The translations under genes were made by a program, and so were the position numbers. Shown piece after piece: positions 42,710 through 50,962 of a DNA stretch of 64,000 nucleotides (the first letter of the stretch is position 1; every line of letters begins with the position of its first letter). A model generated the notes under the pieces. It was not told where the DNA came from. It saw only the letters and a list, made by a program, of their open reading frames with translations, and made no database searches. Origin of the DNA: SG-bin7 sp964498095 (GTDB lineage: Bacteria; Bdellovibrionota; Bdellovibrionia; Bdellovibrionales; SG-bin7); NCBI GenBank assembly GCA_964498095.1, contig CAZCFY010000013.1, forward strand, positions 1-64,000, read 5' to 3'.

Positions 42710-42735
42710 GGGCTTGCCAACACGGGCTGTGCCAA
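42710..42735. promoter_or_regulatory. direct repeat in the ade/aceE divergent region
   Basis: GGGCTTGCCAA (42710-42720) and GGGCTGTGCCAA (42724-42735) are near-identical, 14 bases apart start to start. They lie 27 bp upstream of ade and about 115 bp upstream of aceE, a position suited to a transcription-factor operator. Confidence 0.3.
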
Positions 42736-42848
42736 TGGCTAGTATTTCTTTGACTATGAGAATCAATAGGTCCAAAGAATAGGCGAGTGTATTAATAATA
42801 TGTCCCTAATTCCGAAAAGATAGAGTTGAAGTCAAAGAGGTAACCAAC

Positions 42849-45632
42849 GTGGACAAATCGAAACTTGATAAGAAACTTCTCGATAGCATTGCAGCTCGCG
42901 CCCATTACTTGGCAACACAGATGATTTTTTTGGCGAATAATCGCGGCGACAAGCAAAAAGGTGATCCGAAAGTTGGTGGGCATCCTTCGGCCAGCGCCAG
43001 CGCCTTGCACATCATGGGCACCATTCATCTCGTTTCTAAAACTGGCTTTGATCATGTCGCCAATAAGCCGCACGCTTCCCCTTCTGACCACGCGTACAAT
43101 TATCTATTAGATTTATTTCTGAAAGAAAACCTGGAAAAGCTTTCGTTAGAAGAATGCAATCAGGCAATGCAAGGCTTGCGCGCATTTTCAAAGGGCGGCG
43201 AATATGTATTTCAGTCTTATCATTCCGCCTATGATCCTGATCATCATAACTTTTTTCCCTCGGGCACGGTTGGGATCCCGCCGGTTAATGCGGGCTACTT
43301 AGCGCTCGGTTACCGGTACGCGCAAAAACATAATTGGAAAGTTCCCGAAGGCGCGCACTTTTGGGCCGTCATGGGCGACGCGGAATACCGCGAAGGAAGT
43401 TTATTTGAAGCGATGCCTGATTTTGCCGAACGCGAACTGGGGAATTTAACTTGGATCGTGGATTACAACCGCCAAAGTTTAGATGGTCACCGTCTTACTC
43501 ACAAAGAGATCATGGGCGGCACCGACGACCAACGCATCGAACGTACGGCGCTGGCAAATGGCTGGGAAGTCATAAACGTACGCCATGGTTCATTCCGCGA
43601 AAAACTTTTTGATAAACCAGAGGGTGATAAGTTCAAAAAATTCTTAGAAGACGAAATAACCGATTTTGAACTCAATGCTTACATGCAGGTCCACAACAAA
43701 AAAACTTTAAAGGATACGATTGGCCAAAAGCACCCGACATTAAAAAAGTTTTTAGCGGGAATCTCTGACGACGATCTTTTTAATGCGTTCCACGACATGG
43801 GCGGCCATGACTTCATAAAACTCATCGAAGCTTTTGAAGCCAGTAAGGTGAATCAGAAGAAGCCAACACTCGTAATTGCCCACACCATCAAAGGCTGGGG
43901 CCTGCGTTGCGCGGCCGTTCAGGGCAATCACTCTATGTTGCCAGAGCAAGACGAAGTCGATGAACTGCGCAATAAGCAGGGCATCTCCGAGACAGAAAAG
44001 TTTGCCCGCTTTTCTGATAGCAGTCCCGAAGGAAAATTTTTAAAGGCCCGGGGCGAAAAACTTTATAAAGAAATCCGCGAGCAACATAAGATCAAAGACG
44101 AAAACCTTAAAAAGGTGGCAGATAAAGTTGGCGATGCCGAACTGCCAAATAGCTTTGATATTAATTTGAAAATGGCCAGCTACCCGCACACACAGTGGAT
44201 GCTAGGACAAATTACTTCTAAAATTACACGCATCGCAAATACTTCCCTGGATGAAAAGAAACTTGAAAAAGGCCAGAAGCCTTTAGACGGAAACGAAAAA
44301 CTCTGGAAGATTGCCGCCGAGCAATTTGTCTTTATGGCTCCCGACGTCGGCACAAGTACGAATTTAAATCCATCAATGGACGGCAAAATTTTTAATCCCC
44401 AAGAAGTCGAAGACTTTGAAGCGCCGCTGGGATTAAAAGATAAAACTCTCCCCGATTTAATTCCTGGAGAGCAAGTTCACGACCGGTTTTTGCGTTTTGA
44501 CATTACAGAGGCTAATACGACTTCCTGCCAAGGCTCCATCGGCAAAATGAAGGACGTTTTAGGAATTCCCGTTTTTCCGCTGATGACGGTTTACGATTTC
44601 TTTATTAAACGCGCTTTGGACCAATTTTTTTATAACTTATATTGGAAATCTTCCTTTTTACTTGCCGGCACTCCCTCGGGTGTCAGCTTGTCACCTGAGG
44701 GCGCGCAACATGGTTGGAAATCTGATTTCCAAATTCCCAATCAAATTGTTTGGGAGCCATTTTACTGTGTTGAACTTGATTGGATTATCGCCGACGCGCT
44801 GAAACGCCACATGGTCGGTAATAATGAAGGTCGCACGGGCGTACATTTACGCTTAACCACGCGTGGAGTGGAGCAAAAGGAACTGATCCAGAGGCTGCGC
44901 CGCCATCGCCGTTTTAAATCTGAATTAGCCAGTGATATTCTTTTAGAAACTGAGTCCGAAGCTTCGATCGCGGCTTTGGCTGACGACGAAATTCTAACGA
45001 AAACGCGTTTAGACTGCTTAAATGGCGCTTACTACCTTATAGATTATCGTGGTTATAAATCCTATGAACCCGGTGATAATGTCGTCAATATCTTCGCCAT
45101 GGGGACAATGGGCACCGAAGCCATAAAAGCCTCGGATGAATTATTAAAACGTGGCATTTACGCCAACGTGATTATGGTCACCTCACCCGATCTGTTAGTA
45201 GGAAATCTTGGCTGTGAAAGTGATTATTTCCATTTGCGCAATAATCTAGGCGTTAACGGCAACCTTCACCTTGAGCCGACAATCAACGGCAAGTTAACTA
45301 CCCCTGAAATCGTAACGATGTCAGGCCGCCGCGTACCGATTGTTAGCGTCCATGATGGTGAACCCGGGCTACTTGATAATATCGGTTCCATCGTCGGTAC
45401 TCGTCACGAAACTTTAGCCGTACGAAAACATTCAAAATGCGGCCGGCCCGATGATGTTTATAAATATCATCACATCGATTGGGAAAGTGTAGTCGAGGCT
45501 TGTGGCAAAGCGCTTTCAGAAACCGCGCTAGAACAAGTTCAGGTGAGCCGGCAAGTTATCGAACAAGTCAGTGGGTACAGCCATCCGCAAACGGATTGGC
45601 GCGCTCTTTGGCCAAAAGACAAAGCGCACTAA
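42849..45632 (+). CDS. aceE: pyruvate dehydrogenase E1, homodimeric type
   Basis: A 927-residue thiamine diphosphate enzyme that decarboxylates pyruvate and passes the acetyl group to E2. Features are GGHPSASASALHIMGTIHLV near the start, HNFFPSGTVGIPPVNAGYLALGYRYA, the ThDP-binding segment AVMGDAEYREGSLFEAMP to WIVDYNRQSLDG (about 175-215), HTIKGWG, and a transketolase-like C-terminal half. E. coli AceE is 887 residues, so length fits. The start is GTG with a GAGG ribosome site. The E2 and E3 genes lie at 22-25 kb in this window, so the complex is encoded at two loci. A hydrolase gene starts four bases after its stop. Confidence 0.92.
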   Translation: MDKSKLDKKLLDSIAARAHYLATQMIFLANNRGDKQKGDPKVGGHPSASASALHIMGTIHLVSKTGFDHVANKPHASPSDHAYNYLLDLFLKENLEKLSLEECNQAMQGLRAFSKGGEYVFQSYHSAYDPDHHNFFPSGTVGIPPVNAGYLALGYRYAQKHNWKVPEGAHFWAVMGDAEYREGSLFEAMPDFAERELGNLTWIVDYNRQSLDGHRLTHKEIMGGTDDQRIERTALANGWEVINVRHGSFREKLFDKPEGDKFKKFLEDEITDFELNAYMQVHNKKTLKDTIGQKHPTLKKFLAGISDDDLFNAFHDMGGHDFIKLIEAFEASKVNQKKPTLVIAHTIKGWGLRCAAVQGNHSMLPEQDEVDELRNKQGISETEKFARFSDSSPEGKFLKARGEKLYKEIREQHKIKDENLKKVADKVGDAELPNSFDINLKMASYPHTQWMLGQITSKITRIANTSLDEKKLEKGQKPLDGNEKLWKIAAEQFVFMAPDVGTSTNLNPSMDGKIFNPQEVEDFEAPLGLKDKTLPDLIPGEQVHDRFLRFDITEANTTSCQGSIGKMKDVLGIPVFPLMTVYDFFIKRALDQFFYNLYWKSSFLLAGTPSGVSLSPEGAQHGWKSDFQIPNQIVWEPFYCVELDWIIADALKRHMVGNNEGRTGVHLRLTTRGVEQKELIQRLRRHRRFKSELASDILLETESEASIAALADDEILTKTRLDCLNGAYYLIDYRGYKSYEPGDNVVNIFAMGTMGTEAIKASDELLKRGIYANVIMVTSPDLLVGNLGCESDYFHLRNNLGVNGNLHLEPTINGKLTTPEIVTMSGRRVPIVSVHDGEPGLLDNIGSIVGTRHETLAVRKHSKCGRPDDVYKYHHIDWESVVEACGKALSETALEQVQVSRQVIEQVSGYSHPQTDWRALWPKDKAH

Positions 45633-45635
45633 TCG

Positions 45636-46412
45636 ATGTCGGAAATACTTAAGTCTCTCCCTCATCATGGTTCGTGGCACTACGCTCAAGATCCGCGTTT
45701 CGAAGAAACCGTGGTCTTCGTGCATTACTTTGGTGGTTCACCAAAATCCATGCGCCGTCACGTGGAATTAGTGAATAATCTGGGTTTTAATGCCGTGACT
45801 TTTCAACTCGTATTTAACGAATTAAAACTCCCCGCGCCCTTGCCAATTTCTCCTAAAATGGATTTTGGTATTTTTGCCATTTGGCGGGATCAAATCGAAT
45901 CCATTCTTAATGCGATTAGCGGCAAAAAAATAATATATAGTTTTTCTAACCCCTGTTACTCAGCGGTCGCCGCAATTGGCGAGAGACATGCAAGCGATAT
46001 CTCGGGTCTTGTTTGTGACAGTGGCCCCGCCCGCGACATCATACGCTCATGGTGGAATTTGGTGGGCGAAAAATATAAAATTAAAAATATTTTACTAAAG
46101 ACTGCGATGATTCCTGTGGGATATTTGTTTATAGGGTTGTCCTTTAAAGAAAATATTCCCAAAGTATTAAAAACCGTGCCGGCTGACTTTCCCGTGTTAT
46201 CGATTCGCGGCTGGCAGGACAATTTGGTTCCTTACGAAGAAATTGAAGCCTTTTTTGATCAACAAGATCACCTTGATTTGCGCGTCGTATCTTTACCTAA
46301 GGGCGGTCACTTAGATGGGCTAAAAAGTTTTCCCGACGAATACTTACCACCCGTTAAAGAGTTTCTCGAAAAAATCGCTAAAAAGGTGCCTGACACCAAA
46401 TCCAGTCCATAG
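45636..46412 (+). CDS. alpha/beta hydrolase-like protein with atypical nucleophile elbow
   Basis: A 258-residue protein with an alpha/beta hydrolase outline: VVFVHYFGGSPKSM (oxyanion region, near residue 28), a strand-turn-helix at YSFSNPCYSAVAA (near 105), the likely Asp in GWQDNLVPY near 200 and the His in KGGHLDG near 227. The usual G-x-S-x-G elbow reads S-F-S-N-P-C, so the nucleophile is uncertain (Ser or Cys). The substrate is unknown. It begins four bases after aceE and is probably in the same transcript. Its last residues KKVPDTKSSP are encoded by a dispersed repeat that supplies the stop codon. Confidence 0.7.
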   Translation: MSEILKSLPHHGSWHYAQDPRFEETVVFVHYFGGSPKSMRRHVELVNNLGFNAVTFQLVFNELKLPAPLPISPKMDFGIFAIWRDQIESILNAISGKKIIYSFSNPCYSAVAAIGERHASDISGLVCDSGPARDIIRSWWNLVGEKYKIKNILLKTAMIPVGYLFIGLSFKENIPKVLKTVPADFPVLSIRGWQDNLVPYEEIEAFFDQQDHLDLRVVSLPKGGHLDGLKSFPDEYLPPVKEFLEKIAKKVPDTKSSP

Positions 46413-46419
46413 TGCGTCA
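46381..46419 (+). repeat. 3'-end dispersed element, copy 3, left arm of an inverted pair
   Basis: A 39-base sequence that matches the reverse complement of 47374-47412 at 38 positions. It starts AAAAGGTGCCTGACACC, whose core GGTG...CACC is itself nearly palindromic, and ends ATAGTGCGTCA. It codes for the last residues of the upstream hydrolase and contains its TAG stop (46410-46412). Confidence 0.85.
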
Positions 46420-46692
46420 TCTTGAGCACCGTTACGTTTTTGACTCAATTTATCGCTAATGCCTGCCCTGCCCAAATATCTCAAACAAACTGCGCAACCC
46501 AAAAGAATCCACGTTGTCGGAATTTAGCGACGCACGGGATTCGCAATTGGGATTTTTGCGCGTAAATAAGAGGACTTACCGGGGCGGGGCGTATCTAATA
46601 AGCAAAAGTGATTTTGCCGATCAGATCTAATAATTTTCGAAAAATAAATTTCTCCCGTATAAGAGGACTAACTTTTTATTGAGGAGAATTTT

Positions 46693-47376
46693 ATGAACAC
46701 ACTTATCAAGGTATTAATCGTAGTCACCAGCCACAGCAAATTGGGTTCGACGGATAAGGCCACTGGCTATTATCTCTCAGAGGTTGCCCACCCCTACGAA
46801 AAATTCGTGGCGGCGGGTTTTGAAGTAGATCTCGCCAGTCCCGAAGGCGGCAAGGCCCCGATGGATCCAAATAGTTTAGACGTTAAAGATCCTGTCATTA
46901 ATAAACTGATGATGGATCCAAAATTTGAAACCAAACTCAAAAACACTCTAAAGCTGGGGTCAGTCGATCTTTCAAAATATAAAGCCATTGTATTCGCCGG
47001 GGGCCACGGCACCATGTGGGACTTCCCAGAAGGCGATGTTCCAACCGCGATTCGCAAGGTTTACGAAAACAACGGCGTTATTGCGGCCATCTGTCACGGA
47101 CCAGCGGCTTTAGTGAATGCAAAACTTAGCGACGGTACTTATTTAGTTTCTGGGAAAAAGGTAACCGGATTTTCTAATGCCGAAGAAGAGGCCGCAAAAC
47201 TTACGCAAGTAATGCCCTTCCTTTTGGAAACGGCTCTCGTTGATCGCAAGGCGAAATACGAAAAGTCGCCATTGTGGAAAGAAAAAGTCGTGGTCGATGG
47301 TAGACTCGTCACTGGCCAAAACCCAGCATCTGCGGCAGGCGTTGGTACTGAAATAGTAAAACTATTGAAAAATTGA
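46693..47376 (+). CDS. DJ-1/PfpI family protein (glyoxalase III or amidotransferase-like)
   Basis: A 227-residue class I glutamine-amidotransferase-like protein. It has a strand-turn KVLIVVTSHSK, LASPEGGKAPMDPNS, AIVFAGGHGTMWDFPE and the nucleophile elbow AAICHGPAALV with the catalytic Cys near residue 135. This subgroup (Hsp31-like, with GxxxxGYYLSEVAHPYEKF at the start) includes glutathione-independent glyoxalases and chaperones, so methylglyoxal detoxification is plausible. A strong ribosome site (GAGGAGAATTT) precedes the ATG. The gene sits alone between two inverted copies of a 39-bp element; its TGA stop is inside the right copy. Confidence 0.88.
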   Translation: MNTLIKVLIVVTSHSKLGSTDKATGYYLSEVAHPYEKFVAAGFEVDLASPEGGKAPMDPNSLDVKDPVINKLMMDPKFETKLKNTLKLGSVDLSKYKAIVFAGGHGTMWDFPEGDVPTAIRKVYENNGVIAAICHGPAALVNAKLSDGTYLVSGKKVTGFSNAEEEAAKLTQVMPFLLETALVDRKAKYEKSPLWKEKVVVDGRLVTGQNPASAAGVGTEIVKLLKN

Positions 47377-47412
47377 CGCAGTATGGACTGGATTTGGTGT
47401 CAGGCACCTTTT
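47374..47412 (-). repeat. 3'-end dispersed element, copy 4, right arm of an inverted pair
   Basis: The inverted partner of 46381-46419 (38 of 39 bases). It fills the whole gap between two convergent genes and supplies parts of both stop codons: TGA of the DJ-1 gene (47374-47376) and TAA of the response regulator (47411-47413). Read on the minus strand it begins right at that stop, as in copies 1 and 2. Confidence 0.85.
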
Positions 47413-47905
47413 ATTTTTTCAGCTCGAGCAAGGTGCGAACGGTCTTCTTAACCTTTTCAATATCAAACGGCTTCTTAATGTAGTCGTCCGCGCCGACTTG
47501 GAAGCCGCGTTTGATATCGATTTCAGAAGTTTTGCCGGAAATAAATACGAGCGGAATTTTTTTTAGGTCTTTATGCTCTTTCATTAATTTCGCGAGCTCA
47601 AAGCCATTTATCCACGGAAGACCCACGTCTAGCATCACAAGATCAATGGGTTCATTTAAGACATCCGACAACTGTGTCCCATCAGCGGCCGATAAAACTT
47701 TGAAGCCTTCGGCCTCAAAAATCCGGCGAAGAGCATTTCGCATAGTCTCGTCATCTTCGATCACTAAAATCGTGTGGGTTTCTTCTTTTTTGGTAAGTTC
47801 ACGGTATTTATCCAAAGAAACTACGCCCGCTTTGGTAAGCTTTTCTTTGGTGATTTTCTCTATCTTAGCTACGAGATCGCTCGTATCCACGGGCTTCCTA
47901 CTCAT
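47411..47905 (-). CDS. stand-alone receiver-domain response regulator
   Basis: A 164-residue protein with a helical N-terminal extension (residues 1-42) and one CheY-like receiver domain: acidic pocket LVIEDDETMRNALRR (about 48), phosphoacceptor Asp in LVMLDVGLPWINGFE near 93, FISGKT near 123 and the conserved Lys in DDYIKKPFD near 145. There is no output domain, so it acts by protein contact or in a phosphorelay. It is the last gene of a probable SDR-trxB-regulator operon; seven bases separate it from trxB. Confidence 0.9.
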   Translation of the reverse strand: MSRKPVDTSDLVAKIEKITKEKLTKAGVVSLDKYRELTKKEETHTILVIEDDETMRNALRRIFEAEGFKVLSAADGTQLSDVLNEPIDLVMLDVGLPWINGFELAKLMKEHKDLKKIPLVFISGKTSEIDIKRGFQVGADDYIKKPFDIEKVKKTVRTLLELKK

Positions 47906-47912
47906 TTAACGT

Positions 47913-48842
47913 TCACTCTCCATGATGCTCAAGCCAGCGTTCGCAGTCAATTGCAGCCATACAACCTGTACCTGCGGCGGTAACCGCTTGGCGATATACG
48001 GGATCGGCGACATCACCGGCGGCAAAAACCCCATCAACGGAAGTATAGGTGGAGCCGGCTTTTACTTTTAAATACCCTACTTCATTCATGTCCAAAACAT
48101 TTTTAAAAATTCCCGTGTTTGGCTGATGCCCGATGGCCACAAACATACCTTTTACTTCTAGCTCCGAAGTTTTATTATCTACCGTATTTCTAAGTTTAAG
48201 TTGCGATACAGTTTCTCCGCCACGCACTTCTTCGACGGTCGTATTGATGATCATTTCTATTTTTGGATTCTTTTTTACTTTTTCTAACATGATTTTAGAG
48301 GCGCGAAAAACATCACGACGGTGGATCAAATATACTTTGCTCGCAAAGCGGGTTAAAAACGTCGCCTCTTCCATGGCGGTGTCTCCTCCGCCAATAACGG
48401 CTACGGGAACGTTTTTAAAAAATGCGCCGTCACAAGTCGCGCAGGCCGAAACTCCGCGGCCCATAAAAGATTTCTCCGAAGGTAAACCAATATATTTTGC
48501 CGAAGCGCCCGTCGCAATGATGATAGATTTAGACTGATAGAGTTTGTCTCCCACCCATACCTTAAAAGGGCGTGAAGAAAAATCCACTTTACTCACATTG
48601 CGCGTGATAAATCGCGTGCCAAAACGCTCGGCCTGCTTACGCATGACTTCCATAAGTTCGGGGCCGGTAACCCCCTCAGCAAATCCCGGATAGTTTTCTA
48701 CATCCGAGGTTAGCATCAGCTGGCCACCAGCTTCTTCGCCTTCAAACATTAAGGGCTTTAGCATCGCGCGCGATGTGTAGAGAGCGGCCGTCAAACCCGC
48801 CGGCCCTGATCCAATAATAATTACCTTTTCAACTTCACTCAT
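47913..48842 (-). CDS. trxB: thioredoxin-disulfide reductase
   Basis: A 309-residue FAD enzyme that reduces thioredoxin with NADPH. FAD motif GSGPAGLTAALYTSRA (about 11-26), redox pair SACATCDGAFF (about 135-145), NADPH motif AVIGGGDTAMEEA (about 151-163) and the C-terminal FAAGDVADPVYRQAVTAAGTGCMAA are all intact. Its start overlaps the end of the SDR gene by 8 bp and the response-regulator gene follows by seven bases. With the DsbA-like lipoprotein it contributes to redox balance. Confidence 0.95.
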   Translation of the reverse strand: MSEVEKVIIIGSGPAGLTAALYTSRAMLKPLMFEGEEAGGQLMLTSDVENYPGFAEGVTGPELMEVMRKQAERFGTRFITRNVSKVDFSSRPFKVWVGDKLYQSKSIIIATGASAKYIGLPSEKSFMGRGVSACATCDGAFFKNVPVAVIGGGDTAMEEATFLTRFASKVYLIHRRDVFRASKIMLEKVKKNPKIEMIINTTVEEVRGGETVSQLKLRNTVDNKTSELEVKGMFVAIGHQPNTGIFKNVLDMNEVGYLKVKAGSTYTSVDGVFAAGDVADPVYRQAVTAAGTGCMAAIDCERWLEHHGE

Positions 48843-49458
48843 TAGGAACTCCTAAATACCAATCGGTAGTAGCCATATTAACCCAGTCACAAAATTTTTC
48901 AGCCACAAAATCAGGGGAAAGTAGCCGCAATCCCTCCCGACGCGGATAGGCATTCTTCGGCAACATTTCGGTATCCATGTAACCGGGACTAAAAAGCCTA
49001 ATATCTACGCTCTGACGGGCTTCCTTGTTTATCGAATCAATAAGCGCGCGCAAGGCGGACTTTCCCGCACCGTAACTAGCACCAAAAGGATGCGCTTTAT
49101 TTTCAGCAATTAAAGAGCCGACAAAAACAATTTGCTTAACTCCCGCGGATGCCGCCAACACCGCATGCAGCAGACGCGCCGGAAATAAAAAATTTACTTC
49201 TAAAGCCCATTGGTGATCTTTCCATTCCTTTAAATGAAACTCTCCGAACGGGCCGCCACCGGCAAAATAGAAAACGCGCTCAGGTTTTTTCTCAGAAATT
49301 AGATCAAGAACCCGGCGCTGACCGTCAGGCTTAGAAAAGTCGAGTTTAAATTCCGGTGATTTACGGGAGACGCAAAATATTTCGTTTTCACCTTTTAAAC
49401 GATTAACGACGGCCAAACCCAACCCGCGGCTTGCACCCAGAGCGAAAATTTTCTCCAT
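48835..49458 (-). CDS. short-chain dehydrogenase/reductase
   Basis: A 207-residue NAD(P)-dependent oxidoreductase. The nucleotide-binding motif is FALGASRGLGLAVVNRL (about 5-21), with VFYFAGGGPFGE, VFVGSLIAE (Ser) and the catalytic ASYGAGKSALRAL (Tyr and Lys, about 137-150), then SPGYMDTEM. It is at the short end of classical SDRs. The substrate cannot be deduced. It overlaps trxB by 8 bp and is divergent from the ferredoxin gene. Confidence 0.88.
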   Translation of the reverse strand: MEKIFALGASRGLGLAVVNRLKGENEIFCVSRKSPEFKLDFSKPDGQRRVLDLISEKKPERVFYFAGGGPFGEFHLKEWKDHQWALEVNFLFPARLLHAVLAASAGVKQIVFVGSLIAENKAHPFGASYGAGKSALRALIDSINKEARQSVDIRLFSPGYMDTEMLPKNAYPRREGLRLLSPDFVAEKFCDWVNMATTDWYLGVPNE

Positions 49459-49498
49459 ATTGGACTCTTATACCTTGGCTGTGATACCGTCAAAACAT

Positions 49499-49786
49499 AT
49501 GCCTGTTATTCGTTTTGTCAAAGATCTCCCAGAGATAAATGTGGAAGCGGGAGCTAATCTGATGAAATCCCTGCGTGCCGCGGGCCGCCCAGTTGCCAGC
49601 TCTTGTGGTGGTCAAGGGATCTGTACAAAATGTTTGTTAAACGTAATAAAAGGAAATGAATTTTTATCTAAGCCAAATCAAAACGAAATCGATTTAAAAG
49701 ATATTCACCAATTTCCTAAAGGCATGCGTATGAGTTGCCAGGTGCAGGTGCAAGGCGACGTCACTGTCGACGCCCCCTATTGGTGA
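49499..49786 (+). CDS. [2Fe-2S] ferredoxin
   Basis: A 95-residue electron carrier starting at the ATG at 49499; a TTG at 49460 would add 13 residues. The cluster ligands are SSCGGQGICTKC (C-x5-C-x2-C) and the fourth Cys in MSCQVQV near residue 80. The pattern is like the ferredoxin domains with CGGxGxCxxC found in NqrF and related reductases. The redox partner is unknown. It is divergent from the SDR-trxB-regulator operon. Its stop is four bases from the convergent gene at 49791. Confidence 0.85.
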   Translation: MPVIRFVKDLPEINVEAGANLMKSLRAAGRPVASSCGGQGICTKCLLNVIKGNEFLSKPNQNEIDLKDIHQFPKGMRMSCQVQVQGDVTVDAPYW

Positions 49787-49790
49787 TAAA

Positions 49791-50183
49791 TTAGCGTTGG
49801 CGGTTTAAGAATAAAACGCGGCCATCATCCGTGTTCAAGCGCAGCTGAACTTCCGAAGCTTCAAAAGTATAGGCTACGGGTTTTACATTTATATTGCAGT
49901 TAATATCGCCAATTTTATTGGCTTGCGATCCCGAACCTAAAACGTGGAAAACATTTCCTTCGATTTTAGTCGCAACGGTGACTTCAGACTGCACTTGCTC
50001 TTTATCTTTTTTACAGATGAGTCCGAATTTAGAAACATTCTCAGATACCTCGAGGTAAATTTCGTAATCAACGCCAGCGTTTGAAATGCTAGATCCCCAT
50101 TTTCCAATAATGGAACCGCTGTATGCCAATGCGGCAACTGAAAATAAAGCGATAGAAAGAACGGCCAATAATTTTTTCATCAT
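49791..50183 (-). CDS. small secreted protein of unknown function
   Basis: A 130-residue protein with a signal peptide (MMKKLLAVLSIALFSVAALAYS). The mature part is beta-rich with IIGKWGSSI near the start, a Cys in GLICKKD and another in DINCNIN, and ends GRVLFLNRQR. The IxGxW start and beta pattern recall lipocalin-like small barrels, but this is weak. It is 34 bp after trmB on the same strand and may be cotranscribed. Confidence 0.6.
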   Translation of the reverse strand: MMKKLLAVLSIALFSVAALAYSGSIIGKWGSSISNAGVDYEIYLEVSENVSKFGLICKKDKEQVQSEVTVATKIEGNVFHVLGSGSQANKIGDINCNINVKPVAYTFEASEVQLRLNTDDGRVLFLNRQR

Positions 50184-50217
50184 ATAAATGATCTCCTTTA
50201 TGTGGCATCAGCGTAGA

Positions 50218-50931
50218 TTATCTCTTAAAGGCTTTCAAGTAGTGAATTTGCAGCCCTTTACGGATAAATATGTCTTCAAAGGCAGTTACGAAATTTTCCG
50301 GAACCAACAACGACTTGTGCAGATGAGTTGTTACGCACTCTACATCATAACGGCTGCGCAAAAATCTTTCCAAAGCCCAGCGAAAATAGTTAGGGCTATC
50401 GGTCTTAAACTCTAAATAACTTCCCGATCTTTGCATGGAAAATATTTTCTCCAAAAATTCGTCGCTTATTAAGCGATGTTTCCATTGGGGACCTAGCTCC
50501 CACGGATCAGGAAAGTGTATAATGACGTTGTTAAGTTCTCCAGCCGCAAAAAGCTTTTCGATTTCTTTAGCATCAAAGCGCACGATCCTTGCATTTTTTA
50601 GCCCCGCTCTTAAAGGGCGGCGTATGGATTGAATAAGCGGTTTAAATTTTAGTTCAATTCCAACTAAGAACCTATTGGGATTTTTGTTTGCATAGTGCCC
50701 AAAGTGAAATCCATTACCGGTACCAATTTCCAGATCCACTGGGCTGTTTTCATCAGTTTTGAAAACTTCCTTTCGCCAGTGACCGCGAAATTGCGGCGCA
50801 CGGGATTCATCAAAAGCAAAATCCTTGTATTCGCCAACCAACATTTTTACGTATTGATTGGGCTTCGGCAGATGGCTCGTTCGGCCAAAAGAAAAAACGC
50901 GCGTATCGGTTTCTTGCATGCGCCTTGACAT
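50218..50931 (-). CDS. trmB: tRNA (guanine-N7)-methyltransferase
   Basis: A 237-residue SAM-dependent enzyme that makes m7G46 in tRNA. Motifs are the SAM site VDLEIGTGNGFHFGHYA (about 61-77), LVGIELKFKP and the family signature NNVIIHFPDPWELGPQWKHRL near residue 138. Length is normal. It starts about 30 bp from the divergent ggt gene. Confidence 0.92.
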   Translation of the reverse strand: MSRRMQETDTRVFSFGRTSHLPKPNQYVKMLVGEYKDFAFDESRAPQFRGHWRKEVFKTDENSPVDLEIGTGNGFHFGHYANKNPNRFLVGIELKFKPLIQSIRRPLRAGLKNARIVRFDAKEIEKLFAAGELNNVIIHFPDPWELGPQWKHRLISDEFLEKIFSMQRSGSYLEFKTDSPNYFRWALERFLRSRYDVECVTTHLHKSLLVPENFVTAFEDIFIRKGLQIHYLKAFKR

Positions 50932-50962
50932 ACCAAAGTGCCTCTCCTAAGACAATAAGTAT

